A stretch of 64,000 nucleotides of DNA from Candidatus Endonucleibacter bathymodioli (lineage in GTDB: Bacteria; Pseudomonadota; Gammaproteobacteria; Pseudomonadales; Endozoicomonadaceae). The stretch's first letter is position 1, and the number at the start of each line of letters is the position of its first letter. This document shows, in pieces, positions 39,801-48,163 of the stretch. The DNA is taken from the NCBI GenBank assembly GCA_030674915.1, contig JASXSV010000006.1, positions 1-64,000 on the forward strand, read 5' to 3'. Both the position numbers and the translations under genes were made by a program. The notes under the pieces were generated by a model. It did no database searches, was not told the origin of the DNA, and saw only the letters and a list, made by a program, of their open reading frames with translations.

Positions 39801-40315
39801 AGGATTGCTGGAGTGGGCTCGAGGCTGGCATGTTGTAGAATACCAATCAACGCTTGCTTTTGTTGCTCAATGCTAGCTAATAACCCATACAATATCTCTT
39901 CCCGAGAGGAAAGGATCTGGCTAAATTGCTGTTGCCAAAGAGAACTGGGGAAACTCTGCGCAGACTGGCTAGTTGGCTGATGAACCAGCTGATATCCACT
40001 TCCAATGCCATTATTTTGAAGCCCATGAACGAACATATAATCAGAGCTGTGCTGAGCCATCTGTTGCCAGCATCCCCCCATACCTGGCAATGGTTTCATC
40101 TGCCAAAACAAAGAAACAGGCTGCACAATATAACCTAATATAGGCCTTTGTAGCTGGTAGGCATTAGATGCAGCAGGTATATTAATTTTGGGTTGAGCGC
40201 TTCGAACAGAAAGTTTATCTGTTTCAGAGGAACTACCTTCTTGCGTCTCGTTAATATGCATCCCTGTCTGAGGCAGAGGTTTTGGGCCACTTACCCCCCC
40301 AAAATGCGCACCCAT
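36818..40315 (-). CDS. Large unknown protein, truncated by IS30 insertion
   Basis: 1165 residues as it stands; the last few codons and TAG stop come from the IS30 end. GGAGA 6 bases upstream supports ATG 40315. No signal peptide or membrane helix. Layout: residues 1-330 rich in Gln, Pro, Gly, Met; a short coiled coil (about 335-360); a degenerate Thr/Pro/Glu/Leu repeat (about 470-540); an acidic Asn/Asp/Lys-rich middle; a Lys/Ala/Glu helix (about 935-970); and a helical C-terminal domain. Family not recognised. Its size, low complexity, AT-rich DNA and absence of export signal resemble secreted effectors of intracellular bacteria, but that is inference. Confidence 0.8.
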   Translation of the reverse strand: MGAHFGGVSGPKPLPQTGMHINETQEGSSSETDKLSVRSAQPKINIPAASNAYQLQRPILGYIVQPVSLFWQMKPLPGMGGCWQQMAQHSSDYMFVHGLQNNGIGSGYQLVHQPTSQSAQSFPSSLWQQQFSQILSSREEILYGLLASIEQQKQALIGILQHASLEPTPAILQQIMPPAFWPKACSINSLMKIAMPLPPSYQGGIHQFPVPIDWAQPAKAGVYGLGANQNMSMGNEGFYAIPKPYQPNMCVLNPLYDAFSMQMGGEDAFKSGAFSNKDFFYQQAQQSSIGVPGVPSVTAQMGNPPLSLQGNQGVKAQLQIDSQDLLALKDRSKSIQAEMQVLRENVSALNNDIIMIETKESVSTGGKDCTILHDSLKGMMHYIHAIQSLSLENESRIKQCYSRCLSGCEKLKSLGMEIEPHILEAMLVQPDMLAAESQTLHGAQALYEEADQLKSRAHDLIKGASHKIQKLETLEDPETLEVQGTPKALEVQGTPKALEAPKTTKTLETPKPLKPPETTKTLGPPETLGDLGTPEALGTTETKDPKVLDQKDIDKSDSFVSENPEKNVAEDLTENISIADEEQIDGSKEKSVHMQVGLNKQCDNETFESIAPIVKDLASQEPDPQDPEFLKSCTNNDFNNDIHQTINSGKEGSGGALIENYKLVVANNNIKDIEAQLPPPPANTAKDINGANISNENDTKEKLIELISVNIKKFRTAVNLFDLEKIHHASLMEEMGNWLDKIRDQMKSFDPPPMPIFHKNPPDHSQDNVRDHLREDYASLSDKVAHYEYTDVAIKSDIDTVNNRIMGYKQSVFADLTIKSLSGLANEISYVSNFINESIDSLNGTDFFRHASDLTEDLNDIIRNDKSSGEKSKPNNTPGDNNILDVTLNKVPQENKEKNNIKPDPHQESIVENKEKILHLKKDKYIKIAIGEIRRLNKSEQEKKAVKDKAAKDKAEQDKSQTEIKGNEGGVEEEKNSLDAEIHLNKFHVAIEIFTKEVDELLHSMGGDGGQLARLIRCVNTSDDHKAANGFVERYNALGVLISANHNMISNDTRREIYDLHQEVLSFFSSFAGNKLTGGNPAVADLSDPCRPTKLAERFNELYDNDWTELLDLFTMGVGGSEVDAVQYICGKVEECYNFWSDFISELVESEDFINMEVYSERRGF
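38690..38912 (-). repeat. Degenerate coding repeat (ALE/TLE-x-P-K units)
   Basis: Short units such as KALEVQGTP (twice in tandem), TKTLETPK and TKTLGPPETL within the large unknown protein. At the DNA level these are variations of a 9-15 base motif around CTAGAGNTTTTGGAGTTCC. Confidence 0.75.
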
Positions 40316-40737
40316 ATATTCTCCCTATGAGCCATTGATGGCTAGTCACTTAATTTTAATATAAAAATATTTGCATCAGACATTAATGAAACATGATTGT
40401 AAATTAAAAGGCATCGTCAAAAATACATCATATTTATCATCAATTTCCAAATAAGTTGGCTCAGTACTGTTACCGGAGACAATGCTTTGTTATGAGCCAT
40501 ATTGTATGACCTACAATTTATTTTAATTATGCTTACTATCTCTTAGAATTAAATTATTAATTTGTATATTCGTAAAAAAGTTGCATATATTCCTTATAGT
40601 TTAGGCTAAATTCATCTATTTCTTTAGTTTAAATGAAATATTCATCTCACGCCGCTCAAAAACATCAGCTCGATGCTTGGCGACAATAAGCCAAAATAAT
40701 GGCAAGGACAGATTGTTCTGGTCAAAAAAACCGGATC

Positions 40738-41075
40738 CATTATTCTCATATTGAATCTGCGATAAATGATAATTCGATGAGTGGAGCCTTTATAGGTTGT
40801 AATACTTAAAGCCAGCTCTAACATCATTCGATATATGTTCGAGGATTGGCTGATAAACTATCGAAGCAGCGTTAAACGACGGCATTATCCCAGTAAGTGC
40901 CAACAGCCATATTGACGATCGCACGACATTGATATCTAGTAACCTACGATAGGTCTTACTCGTGTATTAATACGTTATATCACCAACCCAAATTTGATCG
41001 TGCTTACAAGGTTAAAGTTTTGATTCAATAAATAAGTTACAACAGCATCGCTATGTTTACGCTTCTTCGCTATAC
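40738..41075 (-). pseudogene. Degenerate IS3-family transposase (OrfB) remnant
   Basis: On the minus strand, pieces of an IS3-type integrase are readable in different frames: QIWVGDITY (first catalytic Asp region), GTYWDNAVV followed by a stop and RCFDSL, and YYNL-stop-RLHSSNYHLSQIQYENN (C-terminal end). The part between the first and second Asp is deleted. Several stops and shifts make it long dead. Confidence 0.75.
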
Positions 41076-41078
41076 AGG

Positions 41079-41254
41079 AAATCTCTGATTGAAGTGATTT
41101 GCACGTCGGTTGTCAGATTTGCGATAAAACTCTCTGACTTTCGAGCTTATTTCATCGTAATTTTCGATTCATTTTATCGCTTTTGCCCACTCATCAGCTC
41201 TTGAGGCGGATTTATGGTGCAATTATACCGTCAGCAAATTACGTTGCAGGTATA
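41079..41254. repeat. Repeat B, about 176 bp
   Basis: Second copy of repeat A, same orientation: TCTCTGATTGAAGTGATTTG, TTTGCGATAAAACTCTCTGA, GAGGCGGATTTATGGTGCAA. The right terminal inverse is missing, and a dispersed-repeat remnant follows. The interval from 40316 to 40737 on its left shows nothing coding. Confidence 0.72.
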
Positions 41255-41257
41255 AAT

Positions 41258-41325
41258 TGGCCATAGCCATTAGGTGATTGAGAGTTATCAACAACCTCAC
41301 CGTCTCAATGGTTATGGAAATATGG
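41258..41325 (+). repeat. Dispersed intergenic repeat, partial copy before rlpA
   Basis: TTAGGTGATTGAGAGTTATC, CAACAACCTCACCGTCTCAA, TGGTTATGG. Only the right half of the family is present. Confidence 0.55.
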
Positions 41326-41477
41326 TTGCAAAAAGTGAGGAAAGCAATATTCCTGTATTTTTAAGTAAAAGGGGTGCAATCTTTTGTCTTAGGTTGCAAA
41401 TATTGGTAATACTAAGGCACTGCAAGCCTCATAGTTATCGGGTTTGGACTACGCAATTGCTGGAGGTTGGCACATTT

Positions 41478-42176
41478 ATGCAGAGTTTACCACCAATGCT
41501 AAGATGTGTTGGCTTTGTGCTATTGGCGTTGGTTCTGGGGAGCTGCGCCTCAACTGATGTTAATACTCTTGAGGTGCTTGATGGTGCACCAAAGATGCAT
41601 ATTGATATTTCACAAATCTCTGACGCTGTGCCTAGGCCTCATAAAGGACCACATAAGTTTAGTCCCTACAGTTTAAATGGTATTGATTACCAGCCGATGA
41701 AGTCAGCTAATGGTTATATTCGAGAGGGGATTGCATCATGGTATGGAACAAAGTTTCACGGCAAACAGACAGCTAATGGTGAAGTTTATGATATATTCAA
41801 GATGACAGGAGCTCACAAGACCTTGCCACTTCCATCCTACGTTAAAGTGACCAATCTTGACAATAATCGCTCTGTTGTTTTGCGGGTGAATGACAGAGGT
41901 CCTTTTCATGAAGAGAGGTTGCTTGACGTGTCCTATGTTGCAGCAAAAAAGCTTGGGTTTGCTGTCGATGGCACGTCAAAAGTAAAAATTGAAGGCATAG
42001 ACTCGAAGTCGTTCCTTGATTCGCCAGAGCGTCATAGTGATGAGTCGTTTGTATATCTTCAGCTGGCAGCTTTTAAAAGCCATCATAGTGCTCAAGTTAT
42101 GAGGCAAGATGTTTTTGACAAGCTAGGGGTTAGTGCCAGCGTTATCAGTAATGAAAATAAGGTTAACCTATTATAG
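41478..42176 (+). CDS. rlpA: Septal ring lytic transglycosylase RlpA, frameshifted near its C-terminus
   Basis: Outer-membrane lipoprotein acting on denuded glycan at the septum. From ATG 41478 (GGAGG upstream) there is a lipoprotein signal with lipobox LVLGSC. The double-psi barrel domain is complete: GIASWYGTKFHGKQTANGE, then YVKVTNLDNNRSVVLRVNDRGPF with the catalytic Asp. The C-terminal SPOR domain (YLQLAAFKSHHSAQVM…) breaks after NENKVNLL at TAG 42176. The frame is open upstream to 41274 but that part is repeat-derived. It heads rlpA-dacA-ybeD-lipB-lipA; mltB is not upstream. Confidence 0.9.
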   Translation: MQSLPPMLRCVGFVLLALVLGSCASTDVNTLEVLDGAPKMHIDISQISDAVPRPHKGPHKFSPYSLNGIDYQPMKSANGYIREGIASWYGTKFHGKQTANGEVYDIFKMTGAHKTLPLPSYVKVTNLDNNRSVVLRVNDRGPFHEERLLDVSYVAAKKLGFAVDGTSKVKIEGIDSKSFLDSPERHSDESFVYLQLAAFKSHHSAQVMRQDVFDKLGVSASVISNENKVNLL

Positions 42177-42276
42177 GGTTAGAGTTGGGCCTATTCACAA
42201 TCCTGAAGAAATGGAACTATTACTCGAAGACTTGGCAGAAGCGCGTTATCATGACTCCTTTGTAGTTTATGAATGA
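42162..42276 (+). pseudogene. Out-of-frame remainder of the RlpA SPOR domain
   Basis: One base out of frame from the preceding gene, the DNA reads YYRVRVGPIHNPEEMELLLE… to …YHDSFVVYE and TGA 42274-42276, the normal end of a SPOR domain. Deleting one base near GTTAACCTATTATAG (about 42162-42176) restores a single frame. Confidence 0.8.
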
Positions 42277-42408
42277 AAGGAGTGCAGCAACTTTATTAGT
42301 ACTGCATAAAACTTTACATATTCCCATTCATATGGTCACCTAGACGCGTTACTATTGTAGATGATTGTAATCAAAATCACTGCATATTAAAATGCGACTA
42401 ATGACGAA

Positions 42409-42545
42409 TATCTATTCATTACCATTGAAGATCTGAGATTATTGGCCGCCCTCCCCCCCATAATCACTTACTATTCGTAGGATTATGTGGGCTTTGTCTG
42501 TCCATCTGTCGTCTCCTGAGACCTTAAATGGTAACTAGCATAGGT
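42409..42545 (+). repeat. Dispersed intergenic repeat, copy before dacA
   Basis: Left end TTCATTACCATTGAAGATCT, central CATAATCACTTACTATTCGT, right end GACCTTAAATGGTAACTAGC. About 137 bp, filling much of the 380-base rlpA-dacA gap; a C-run of eight lies at 42454-42461. Confidence 0.75.
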
Positions 42546-42657
42546 AAGTTACTTAGTTATTATGGCTCAAGGTTTTTTGGAAATAATGCCCAGAGTAGAG
42601 GTATTATGATTAAAGGCCTTGACTTTGACGCAACTTATTAAAGAGTAATGAAGCTGG

Positions 42658-43857
42658 ATGAATAGCGTTCTATATTGTGCACGACAGATAATAGTGTTGC
42701 TAGCAGTAACGCTGTGTGGAAGCGCTGACCATGTGCAGGCTAAAATGCCAGGTCTAATCCCTCCCCCACCTAAAATAAAGGTTAAGAGTTTTATCCTGAT
42801 GGATGTTGATAGTGGTGAAATCCTGGCTTCAGATAACCCTTCAGAAACCATGCATCCTGCTAGCATCACCAAAATGATGACCGCCTACATTGCTGAAGCT
42901 GAACTTTCGTCAGGAAATATACACAGGGATGACCAAGTTTTGATCAGTGAAAAAGCCTGGTCAATGGGTGGCTCTACGATGTTTATCGAAGTAGGCAACC
43001 GTGTGTCGGTAGCGGAGCTAATGAGCGGAATTATTATTGTCTCAGGGAATGATTCCAGTGTAGCTATAGCGGAACATATTGCTGGTAGTGAAGATGCGTT
43101 TGCTCACTTAATGAATACGACTGCACAAAGGCTGGGCATGCATAATACCCATTTTAAAAATGCTGCTGGTTGGCCCACTGATAATCATTACTCCACAGCC
43201 CATGATCTAGCGATACTCTCAAAACATATTATTCAGGATTACCCTGAGTATTATCCGTTATACAGCGAAAAGTATTATCAGTATGGTGTTGATAAGAAAA
43301 CAGGTGGTGCGCTGGCAAGGCAGGCAAACAGAAATAGCCTATTATGGACTAATCCCTATGTCGACGGATTAAAAACTGGGCATATCGACGAGACAGGGTA
43401 TCATCTGGCGGTGACAGCTAAAAGGGATGAGCGTCGCTTGGTGGCTGTTTTGTTAGGAGCTAATAGTAAAAAACAGCGATCGGAAGAAGCCCAGCAGTTG
43501 CTAACCTATGGCTTTCGCTTCTTTGAGAATATTAATATTAAAAAGGCTGGTGAAGCGCTAAAAACGGTGACCGTTTGGAAAGGTAAGGTTAAGCAAGTAA
43601 CTGTCGGAATCGGCAATGACTTGATTGTTACGGTACCTCGCGGTACTGGCAAAAGGTTAAAAGCAAGCATGGAGGTTGAGGCTAATCTAGTGGCACCCCT
43701 TGCAAAAGGCCAGCAGGTGGGCGTGGTGAAGGTATTACTGGAAGACGAGCTGATCCAGGAGGTTCCACTGTTGATGCAACAGTCAGTAGAACAAGGTGGC
43801 TTATTCAGGCGGTTATGGGATACAATCATGATGTTCTTTAATAGTTTGTTTTTGTAA
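42658..43857 (+). CDS. dacA: D-alanyl-D-alanine carboxypeptidase (PBP5/6 family)
   Basis: Trims the terminal D-Ala of peptidoglycan pentapeptides in the periplasm. 399 residues: signal peptide (about 1-28, cleavage near VQA-KM), serine peptidase core with SITKMMTAYI (SxxK), SGNDSS (SxN) and KTGHIDETG (KTG), a PBP5 C-terminal beta domain, and a C-terminal amphipathic helix (LWDTIMMFFNSLFL) that anchors it to the inner membrane. All catalytic motifs intact. Confidence 0.96.
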   Translation: MNSVLYCARQIIVLLAVTLCGSADHVQAKMPGLIPPPPKIKVKSFILMDVDSGEILASDNPSETMHPASITKMMTAYIAEAELSSGNIHRDDQVLISEKAWSMGGSTMFIEVGNRVSVAELMSGIIIVSGNDSSVAIAEHIAGSEDAFAHLMNTTAQRLGMHNTHFKNAAGWPTDNHYSTAHDLAILSKHIIQDYPEYYPLYSEKYYQYGVDKKTGGALARQANRNSLLWTNPYVDGLKTGHIDETGYHLAVTAKRDERRLVAVLLGANSKKQRSEEAQQLLTYGFRFFENINIKKAGEALKTVTVWKGKVKQVTVGIGNDLIVTVPRGTGKRLKASMEVEANLVAPLAKGQQVGVVKVLLEDELIQEVPLLMQQSVEQGGLFRRLWDTIMMFFNSLFL

Positions 43858-43874
43858 TATAATAGTTGAGCAAT

Positions 43875-44153
43875 ATGGTTGATAGCTCCAGCAATCAAGA
43901 GTTGCCTAAAATTGTTTTTCCCTGCGCCTACCCTATTCGCATAATGGGAGCTGCTACTCCTGATTTTAAAGATTATGTAGTGAGCGTCCTAAAAAAACAT
44001 GCACCGGACTTTAAGGGTGAAGTTAATCTAAAAGCAAGCAGAACGGGAAAGTATTTATCCGTTCACGTTGTCATTATGGCTACTGGAGTTGAGCAGCTTA
44101 AGGCCTTGAATGAAGACCTGAAGGCCAGCGGCAGAGTTCAGATGGTTCTATGA
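43875..44153 (+). CDS. ybeD: DUF493/YbeD family protein
   Basis: 92 residues from ATG 43875 (a TTG three codons earlier is less likely). Small ferredoxin-like fold: …[25 protein letters not shown]…[17 protein letters not shown] (in parts). The family has a proposed regulatory role and always sits before lipB. It overlaps the lipB start by 4 bases. Confidence 0.9.
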   Translation: MVDSSSNQELPKIVFPCAYPIRIMGAATPDFKDYVVSVLKKHAPDFKGEVNLKASRTGKYLSVHVVIMATGVEQLKALNEDLKASGRVQMVL

Positions 44154-44845
44154 GTCACTCACTATTTGTTTGTCAGCTTGGTAGACAGTCTTATCACCCA
44201 GTATGGCAGGCCATGAAAGATTTTACCGATAAGAGAGACGCTAGCACTCCTGATGAAGTATGGTTTGTCGAGCATAACTCGGTGTTTACCTTGGGTCAGG
44301 CGGGAAAGCTTGAACATGTATTAGCCCCTGGTGATATCCCTGTCATTAAGGTTGATCGCGGAGGGCAGGTAACTTATCACGGGCCCGGCCAGATGGTTAT
44401 GTATTTATTAGTCGATGCTAGAAGAGCAGGCTGTGGGCCTCGCAGGCTAGTGACGACGTTGGAAAATAGTGCGATTTCCTTGCTTAGCCGTTACAACATT
44501 GAGGCTTACTCTAAGCCTGAAGCTCCAGGTGTTTATGTTAATAATGCTAAAATTGCCTGCTTAGGCCTGAGATTCAGGAAAATGTGCTCCTACCATGGTT
44601 TAAGTATTAACGTTGATATGGATCTTGAGCCATTCCAGAGAATAAATCCTTGTGGGTATGCTGGGCAGCCAATGACGAGCATTAAAGAGTTTTATCCGAA
44701 TGTAATAATGACTAATGTAGCTAAAGTTATGCTGGAATGCTTGATGGAAGAGCTGGGGACTTGTAGCACTTATTATTGCAGCAACATATCCACAGTGATA
44801 AAAGAAACAAAGGAATGGCAATGGCACGATGCCTTCATATATTAG
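44150..44845 (+). CDS. lipB: Octanoyl-[ACP]:protein octanoyltransferase LipB
   Basis: Transfers octanoate from ACP to lipoyl domains. 231 residues. [16 protein letters not shown] is the substrate-site signature; the catalytic Lys is in AKIACLGL and the catalytic Cys in RINPCGYAG. The C-terminal about 30 residues (…[15 protein letters not shown]…) are an unconserved extension. The start overlaps the ybeD stop (ATGA). lipA follows after a 186-base gap, longer than usual. Confidence 0.96.
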   Translation: MSHSLFVCQLGRQSYHPVWQAMKDFTDKRDASTPDEVWFVEHNSVFTLGQAGKLEHVLAPGDIPVIKVDRGGQVTYHGPGQMVMYLLVDARRAGCGPRRLVTTLENSAISLLSRYNIEAYSKPEAPGVYVNNAKIACLGLRFRKMCSYHGLSINVDMDLEPFQRINPCGYAGQPMTSIKEFYPNVIMTNVAKVMLECLMEELGTCSTYYCSNISTVIKETKEWQWHDAFIY

Positions 44846-45031
44846 GTAATTAGATAACAGCGGTCATGCTAAAGTACCGAGGATTAATGTATTAGATGGT
44901 TGGGAATAGGTATATTGGGGCAGGGGAATGACGACGATAGCGTAATCTTAGAGTCACTATTGAAGAAAGGAACGGAAGATCTATTGTCATTTCGTAGGTT
45001 TTTATAATTATTTTTATATGGCATTCACTCT

Positions 45032-46036
45032 ATGAGCGATAAAATTCTCATTCCAACTATCCAAATAGAGGACGGCGTCAAGTTTGTTAATGAGCGCGGC
45101 ATTACAGCCATTAAAAACGGCATAAAAGCCAGCCATGGTAGCTCTACAAAAATTCAAAGAAAGCCTAAATGGTTGCGTATCAAAGCGCAATACAGCAGCA
45201 AGTATAATGAGGTTAAGGCCGTTGTTCATAAGCATAACCTAAGTACTGTTTGTGAAGAGGCTATGTGCCCTAATATCAATGAGTGTTGGAGCTCCGGCAC
45301 TGCCACTATTATGTTGATGGGAGATGTATGTACTCGTGCCTGTCGTTTTTGCGCCGTTAACACTGGCAACCCTAAAGGGTGGCTAGATGAAAAAGAACCA
45401 GAAAATACAGCTGAAACTGTGCGCCAGATGGGGGTAAAGTATTTGGTATTAACCTCAGTTAACCGTGATGATCTTGATGACGGTGGGGCAGGCCATTATG
45501 CACAAGTGGTTAGAAAAGTGAAAGCGGTTAACCCTACTACTGCTATTGAGGTCCTTACGCCAGACTTTGAGGGAAATTATGCTTCCATTAGAACTGTTGT
45601 TGACAGTGGCATAGTGGTTTTTGCTCAAAATATTGAAACAGTAAAGCGCCTAACTCATCCTGTACGCGACCCCCGTGCAAGTTATGAGCGAACGTTGACT
45701 GTACTTGAATATGCCAAAAAGTATCGTCCTGATATTTTAACAAAGACCAGTTTGATGTTGGGACTAGGAGAAACGGAAGTAGAAATATTAGAAACTATGG
45801 ATGATCTACGCGCCATCGGTGTTGATATTGTTACTTTTGGTCAGTATCTCCAGCCAACCAAGCATCACCTAGCAATTGACCGTTATGTCACCCCCGAAGA
45901 GTTTGAAAAATACCGTCAAATAGGACTGAAGAAGAAATTTGTGGAAGTGGTTTCAGGTACTTTTGTGCGCTCCAGCTATAGAGCAGAACAAGTGCTTCAG
46001 AAAAACAACGTTGGCCTCTCATTGCACTCAAAGTAA
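45032..46036 (+). CDS. lipA: Lipoyl synthase LipA
   Basis: Radical-SAM enzyme inserting two sulfurs into octanoyl groups. 334 residues. Auxiliary cluster ligands in [13 protein letters not shown]; radical-SAM CxxxCxxC in [11 protein letters not shown]-terminal RSSYRAEQV with the Ser ligand. The first about 45 residues are a variable extension. Completes the lipoate pair with LipB. Confidence 0.97.
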   Translation: MSDKILIPTIQIEDGVKFVNERGITAIKNGIKASHGSSTKIQRKPKWLRIKAQYSSKYNEVKAVVHKHNLSTVCEEAMCPNINECWSSGTATIMLMGDVCTRACRFCAVNTGNPKGWLDEKEPENTAETVRQMGVKYLVLTSVNRDDLDDGGAGHYAQVVRKVKAVNPTTAIEVLTPDFEGNYASIRTVVDSGIVVFAQNIETVKRLTHPVRDPRASYERTLTVLEYAKKYRPDILTKTSLMLGLGETEVEILETMDDLRAIGVDIVTFGQYLQPTKHHLAIDRYVTPEEFEKYRQIGLKKKFVEVVSGTFVRSSYRAEQVLQKNNVGLSLHSK

Positions 46037-46102
46037 TTGAGTGATCGGTATACTATGAGTAATCGAAAGTAGCTTAGCACTTGGATCTGTAAAATATGAT
46101 TG

Positions 46103-46211
46103 GTATACCAACTCCCATGAAATGCTCTCACTCACCTAATCACTTACTACTCGTAAGATCATTTTCACTCGCTTGTCGCTTACTCATACTTTCAATGGCA
46201 ATGGGTATAAT
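46103..46211 (-). repeat. Dispersed intergenic repeat, copy after lipA
   Basis: TATACCAACTCCCATGAAAT, CTCTCACTCACCTAATCACT, TACTCGTAAGATCATTTTCA, and end ACTTTCAATGGCAATGGGTA. The core is well preserved, in inverse orientation relative to the 15274 copy. Confidence 0.75.
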
Positions 46212-46315
46212 CTAAATTTTTAAAATGATAAGTGCCAAGCATAACCCATAAAAGTTATCCATAGGATAGTGCTAAATCCGCTGCGTAATTTGAGTTTCCA
46301 GTAAATTCCTCATCA

Positions 46316-47698
46316 TTAAAAACTGTTAATTACCAGTACTAAAATTAAAACTGGGCAAACAGTTCGAACATACCACGGCCATATTTTCCAGAATAAGCTG
46401 GACTCAAGCCCAGGGTAACCTTGACGTATTTCGGCTAGCAGCTTGTCTTGCCTGATGAGCCAGGCGCAATAAATGGTAGTAATAAGGGATAGGACCGGCA
46501 TCATATACTGGGTAGCGAGCTGTACTGCTAGTGATAGCATTGTTTCAATATTTAAAATAATGACTGTAGATAATGTTCCTGCTATCAGCGTGATTAGCCA
46601 GCAGGCTTGGGGGCGACGTAATCCGGTTTTTTCGACCATTACGGAAGATGGTGTTTCCAGCATGGCAATGGAGGATGTTAGGGCTGCGCTAGTCAGCAGC
46701 AGAAAGAAAGCGGTTGATACCAGTTGCCCAGCTGAACCCAGCTGCTGGAAAAGAGCAGGAAGCACTACAAATACCAATTTATCTGAATTGTACAGTGTTC
46801 CTTCTGGCGTAAAGATTTCTACGCCTTGGTAAGTTGCTGCATACATGCACGGTATCACTAGTAATCCAGCTAAAAATGCTACAGTGCTATCCAGTATCGT
46901 CACATGAGCAGCCGTAGTGGGGATATTAACTGACTTGCTTAGATAAGAACCGTATACCATCATTGCTCCCACTCCCAGCGACATTGAAAAGAACGATTGT
47001 CCCAGGGCGCTGATTAATAGCTTGGTATCAAATATCCTTGAAAAGTCTGGCAGAAGGTAAACCTTTAGGCCTTCCATCCCTCCGGTTCTAGTTAAGGCAA
47101 ACCCTATAAGAATCAGCAATAATATAATCAAGCATGGCATCAGTCTATTGGACCAGAGCTCGATGCCTTTTTGTACGCCTTGAGTCACAATCAATGTAGT
47201 TAGGATCATAAATACTAGGGTCAACGCTATTGTCGGTACACTGGAAAAATCGGTCAACAAAGATGATAGGCTATCTAGGCCTAGTGCTGACAATACAGGA
47301 GAAAAGAAAAAACCAATAAACCAACCCCCGATGATACTGTAAAAACTATAAATGACTGTAATGGTTAGAATAGAGACTATTCCAGTTAGCTGGCCTAATC
47401 GTTGCCATAAGGGTTGGTCATTTAATTGCTGTAGAGCCGTGATTGGATTGGACTGGGCATATCGGCCAATAGTAAGCTCAGCGACCAAAGCAGGGTAAGC
47501 AAGAATAAATGACAGTATTAGGTAAACAAGTACAAAGACTGCTCCACCATTCTCAGCCGTTTGAACAGGAAAACTCCAAATATTGCCGACACCTACCGCG
47601 CAGCCAGCAGCGGAAATGATGAAGCCAAGTCGTGAACTGAACTGGCTTCTGCTTTCTGTTATGATATGGGGGCTATTGCTTGGGCTTGTTGTTGACAC
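46316..47698 (-). CDS. Sodium-dependent transporter of the neurotransmitter:sodium symporter (NSS) family
   Basis: 460 residues with about 11-12 membrane helices. The first helix carries the NSS sodium/substrate-site pattern AAGCAVGVGNIWSFP, followed by the second-helix region ENGGAVFVLVYLI. Conserved glycines appear in helix 6 (ALGQSFFSMSLGVGAMMVYGSYL in part). Bacterial members of this type import amino acids, but the substrate cannot be told. Located between lipA and tamA with gene-free flanks. Confidence 0.92.
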   Translation of the reverse strand: MSTTSPSNSPHIITESRSQFSSRLGFIISAAGCAVGVGNIWSFPVQTAENGGAVFVLVYLILSFILAYPALVAELTIGRYAQSNPITALQQLNDQPLWQRLGQLTGIVSILTITVIYSFYSIIGGWFIGFFFSPVLSALGLDSLSSLLTDFSSVPTIALTLVFMILTTLIVTQGVQKGIELWSNRLMPCLIILLLILIGFALTRTGGMEGLKVYLLPDFSRIFDTKLLISALGQSFFSMSLGVGAMMVYGSYLSKSVNIPTTAAHVTILDSTVAFLAGLLVIPCMYAATYQGVEIFTPEGTLYNSDKLVFVVLPALFQQLGSAGQLVSTAFFLLLTSAALTSSIAMLETPSSVMVEKTGLRRPQACWLITLIAGTLSTVIILNIETMLSLAVQLATQYMMPVLSLITTIYCAWLIRQDKLLAEIRQGYPGLESSLFWKIWPWYVRTVCPVLILVLVINSF

Positions 47699-48163
47699 AG
47701 ATATCTCGTTATTTGAGTTGAGGATAAAATTTTAACCTTTTACAGTGTAGGATAAACTTAGTTATACAGGACTTAGCCCTATGCTGAAAATAGTGTTTTG
47801 TCACATTGATAAGCGTCACTATCAATGGTTGGTAGATCGCATTTTGACCCACAATCTATCGTTAGTTTTGAGCGCGTGTCAAGGCACACCTATTGCTCAA
47901 TGGCTGCACTCTCACAGTTGTTATTGGAGAGGCATATAATGGTAATGTAGCAAATCCCCAACTTCCAGCGAGTTACGTACAGACGTTAAGGCTGCACTAA
48001 AACCAAGTACTTTTTGGGGTGGGGAGCAGGCGCATAGCCGGCATCCTCTGCATTTTCAACGATGATAGATATAAGGTCATAAAATTAATTGTACCGTAAC
48101 TAACTTTCCAAGCCGAATGTTTGCACATATCAGCAGATTTAGCATAGTGGTCATGGTATTCTT
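47699..48163. other. Gene-free interval between the NSS gene and tamA
   Basis: About 465 bases separating divergent genes; must hold both promoters. No repeat copy with recognisable ends, RNA gene or open frame. Confidence 0.5.
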
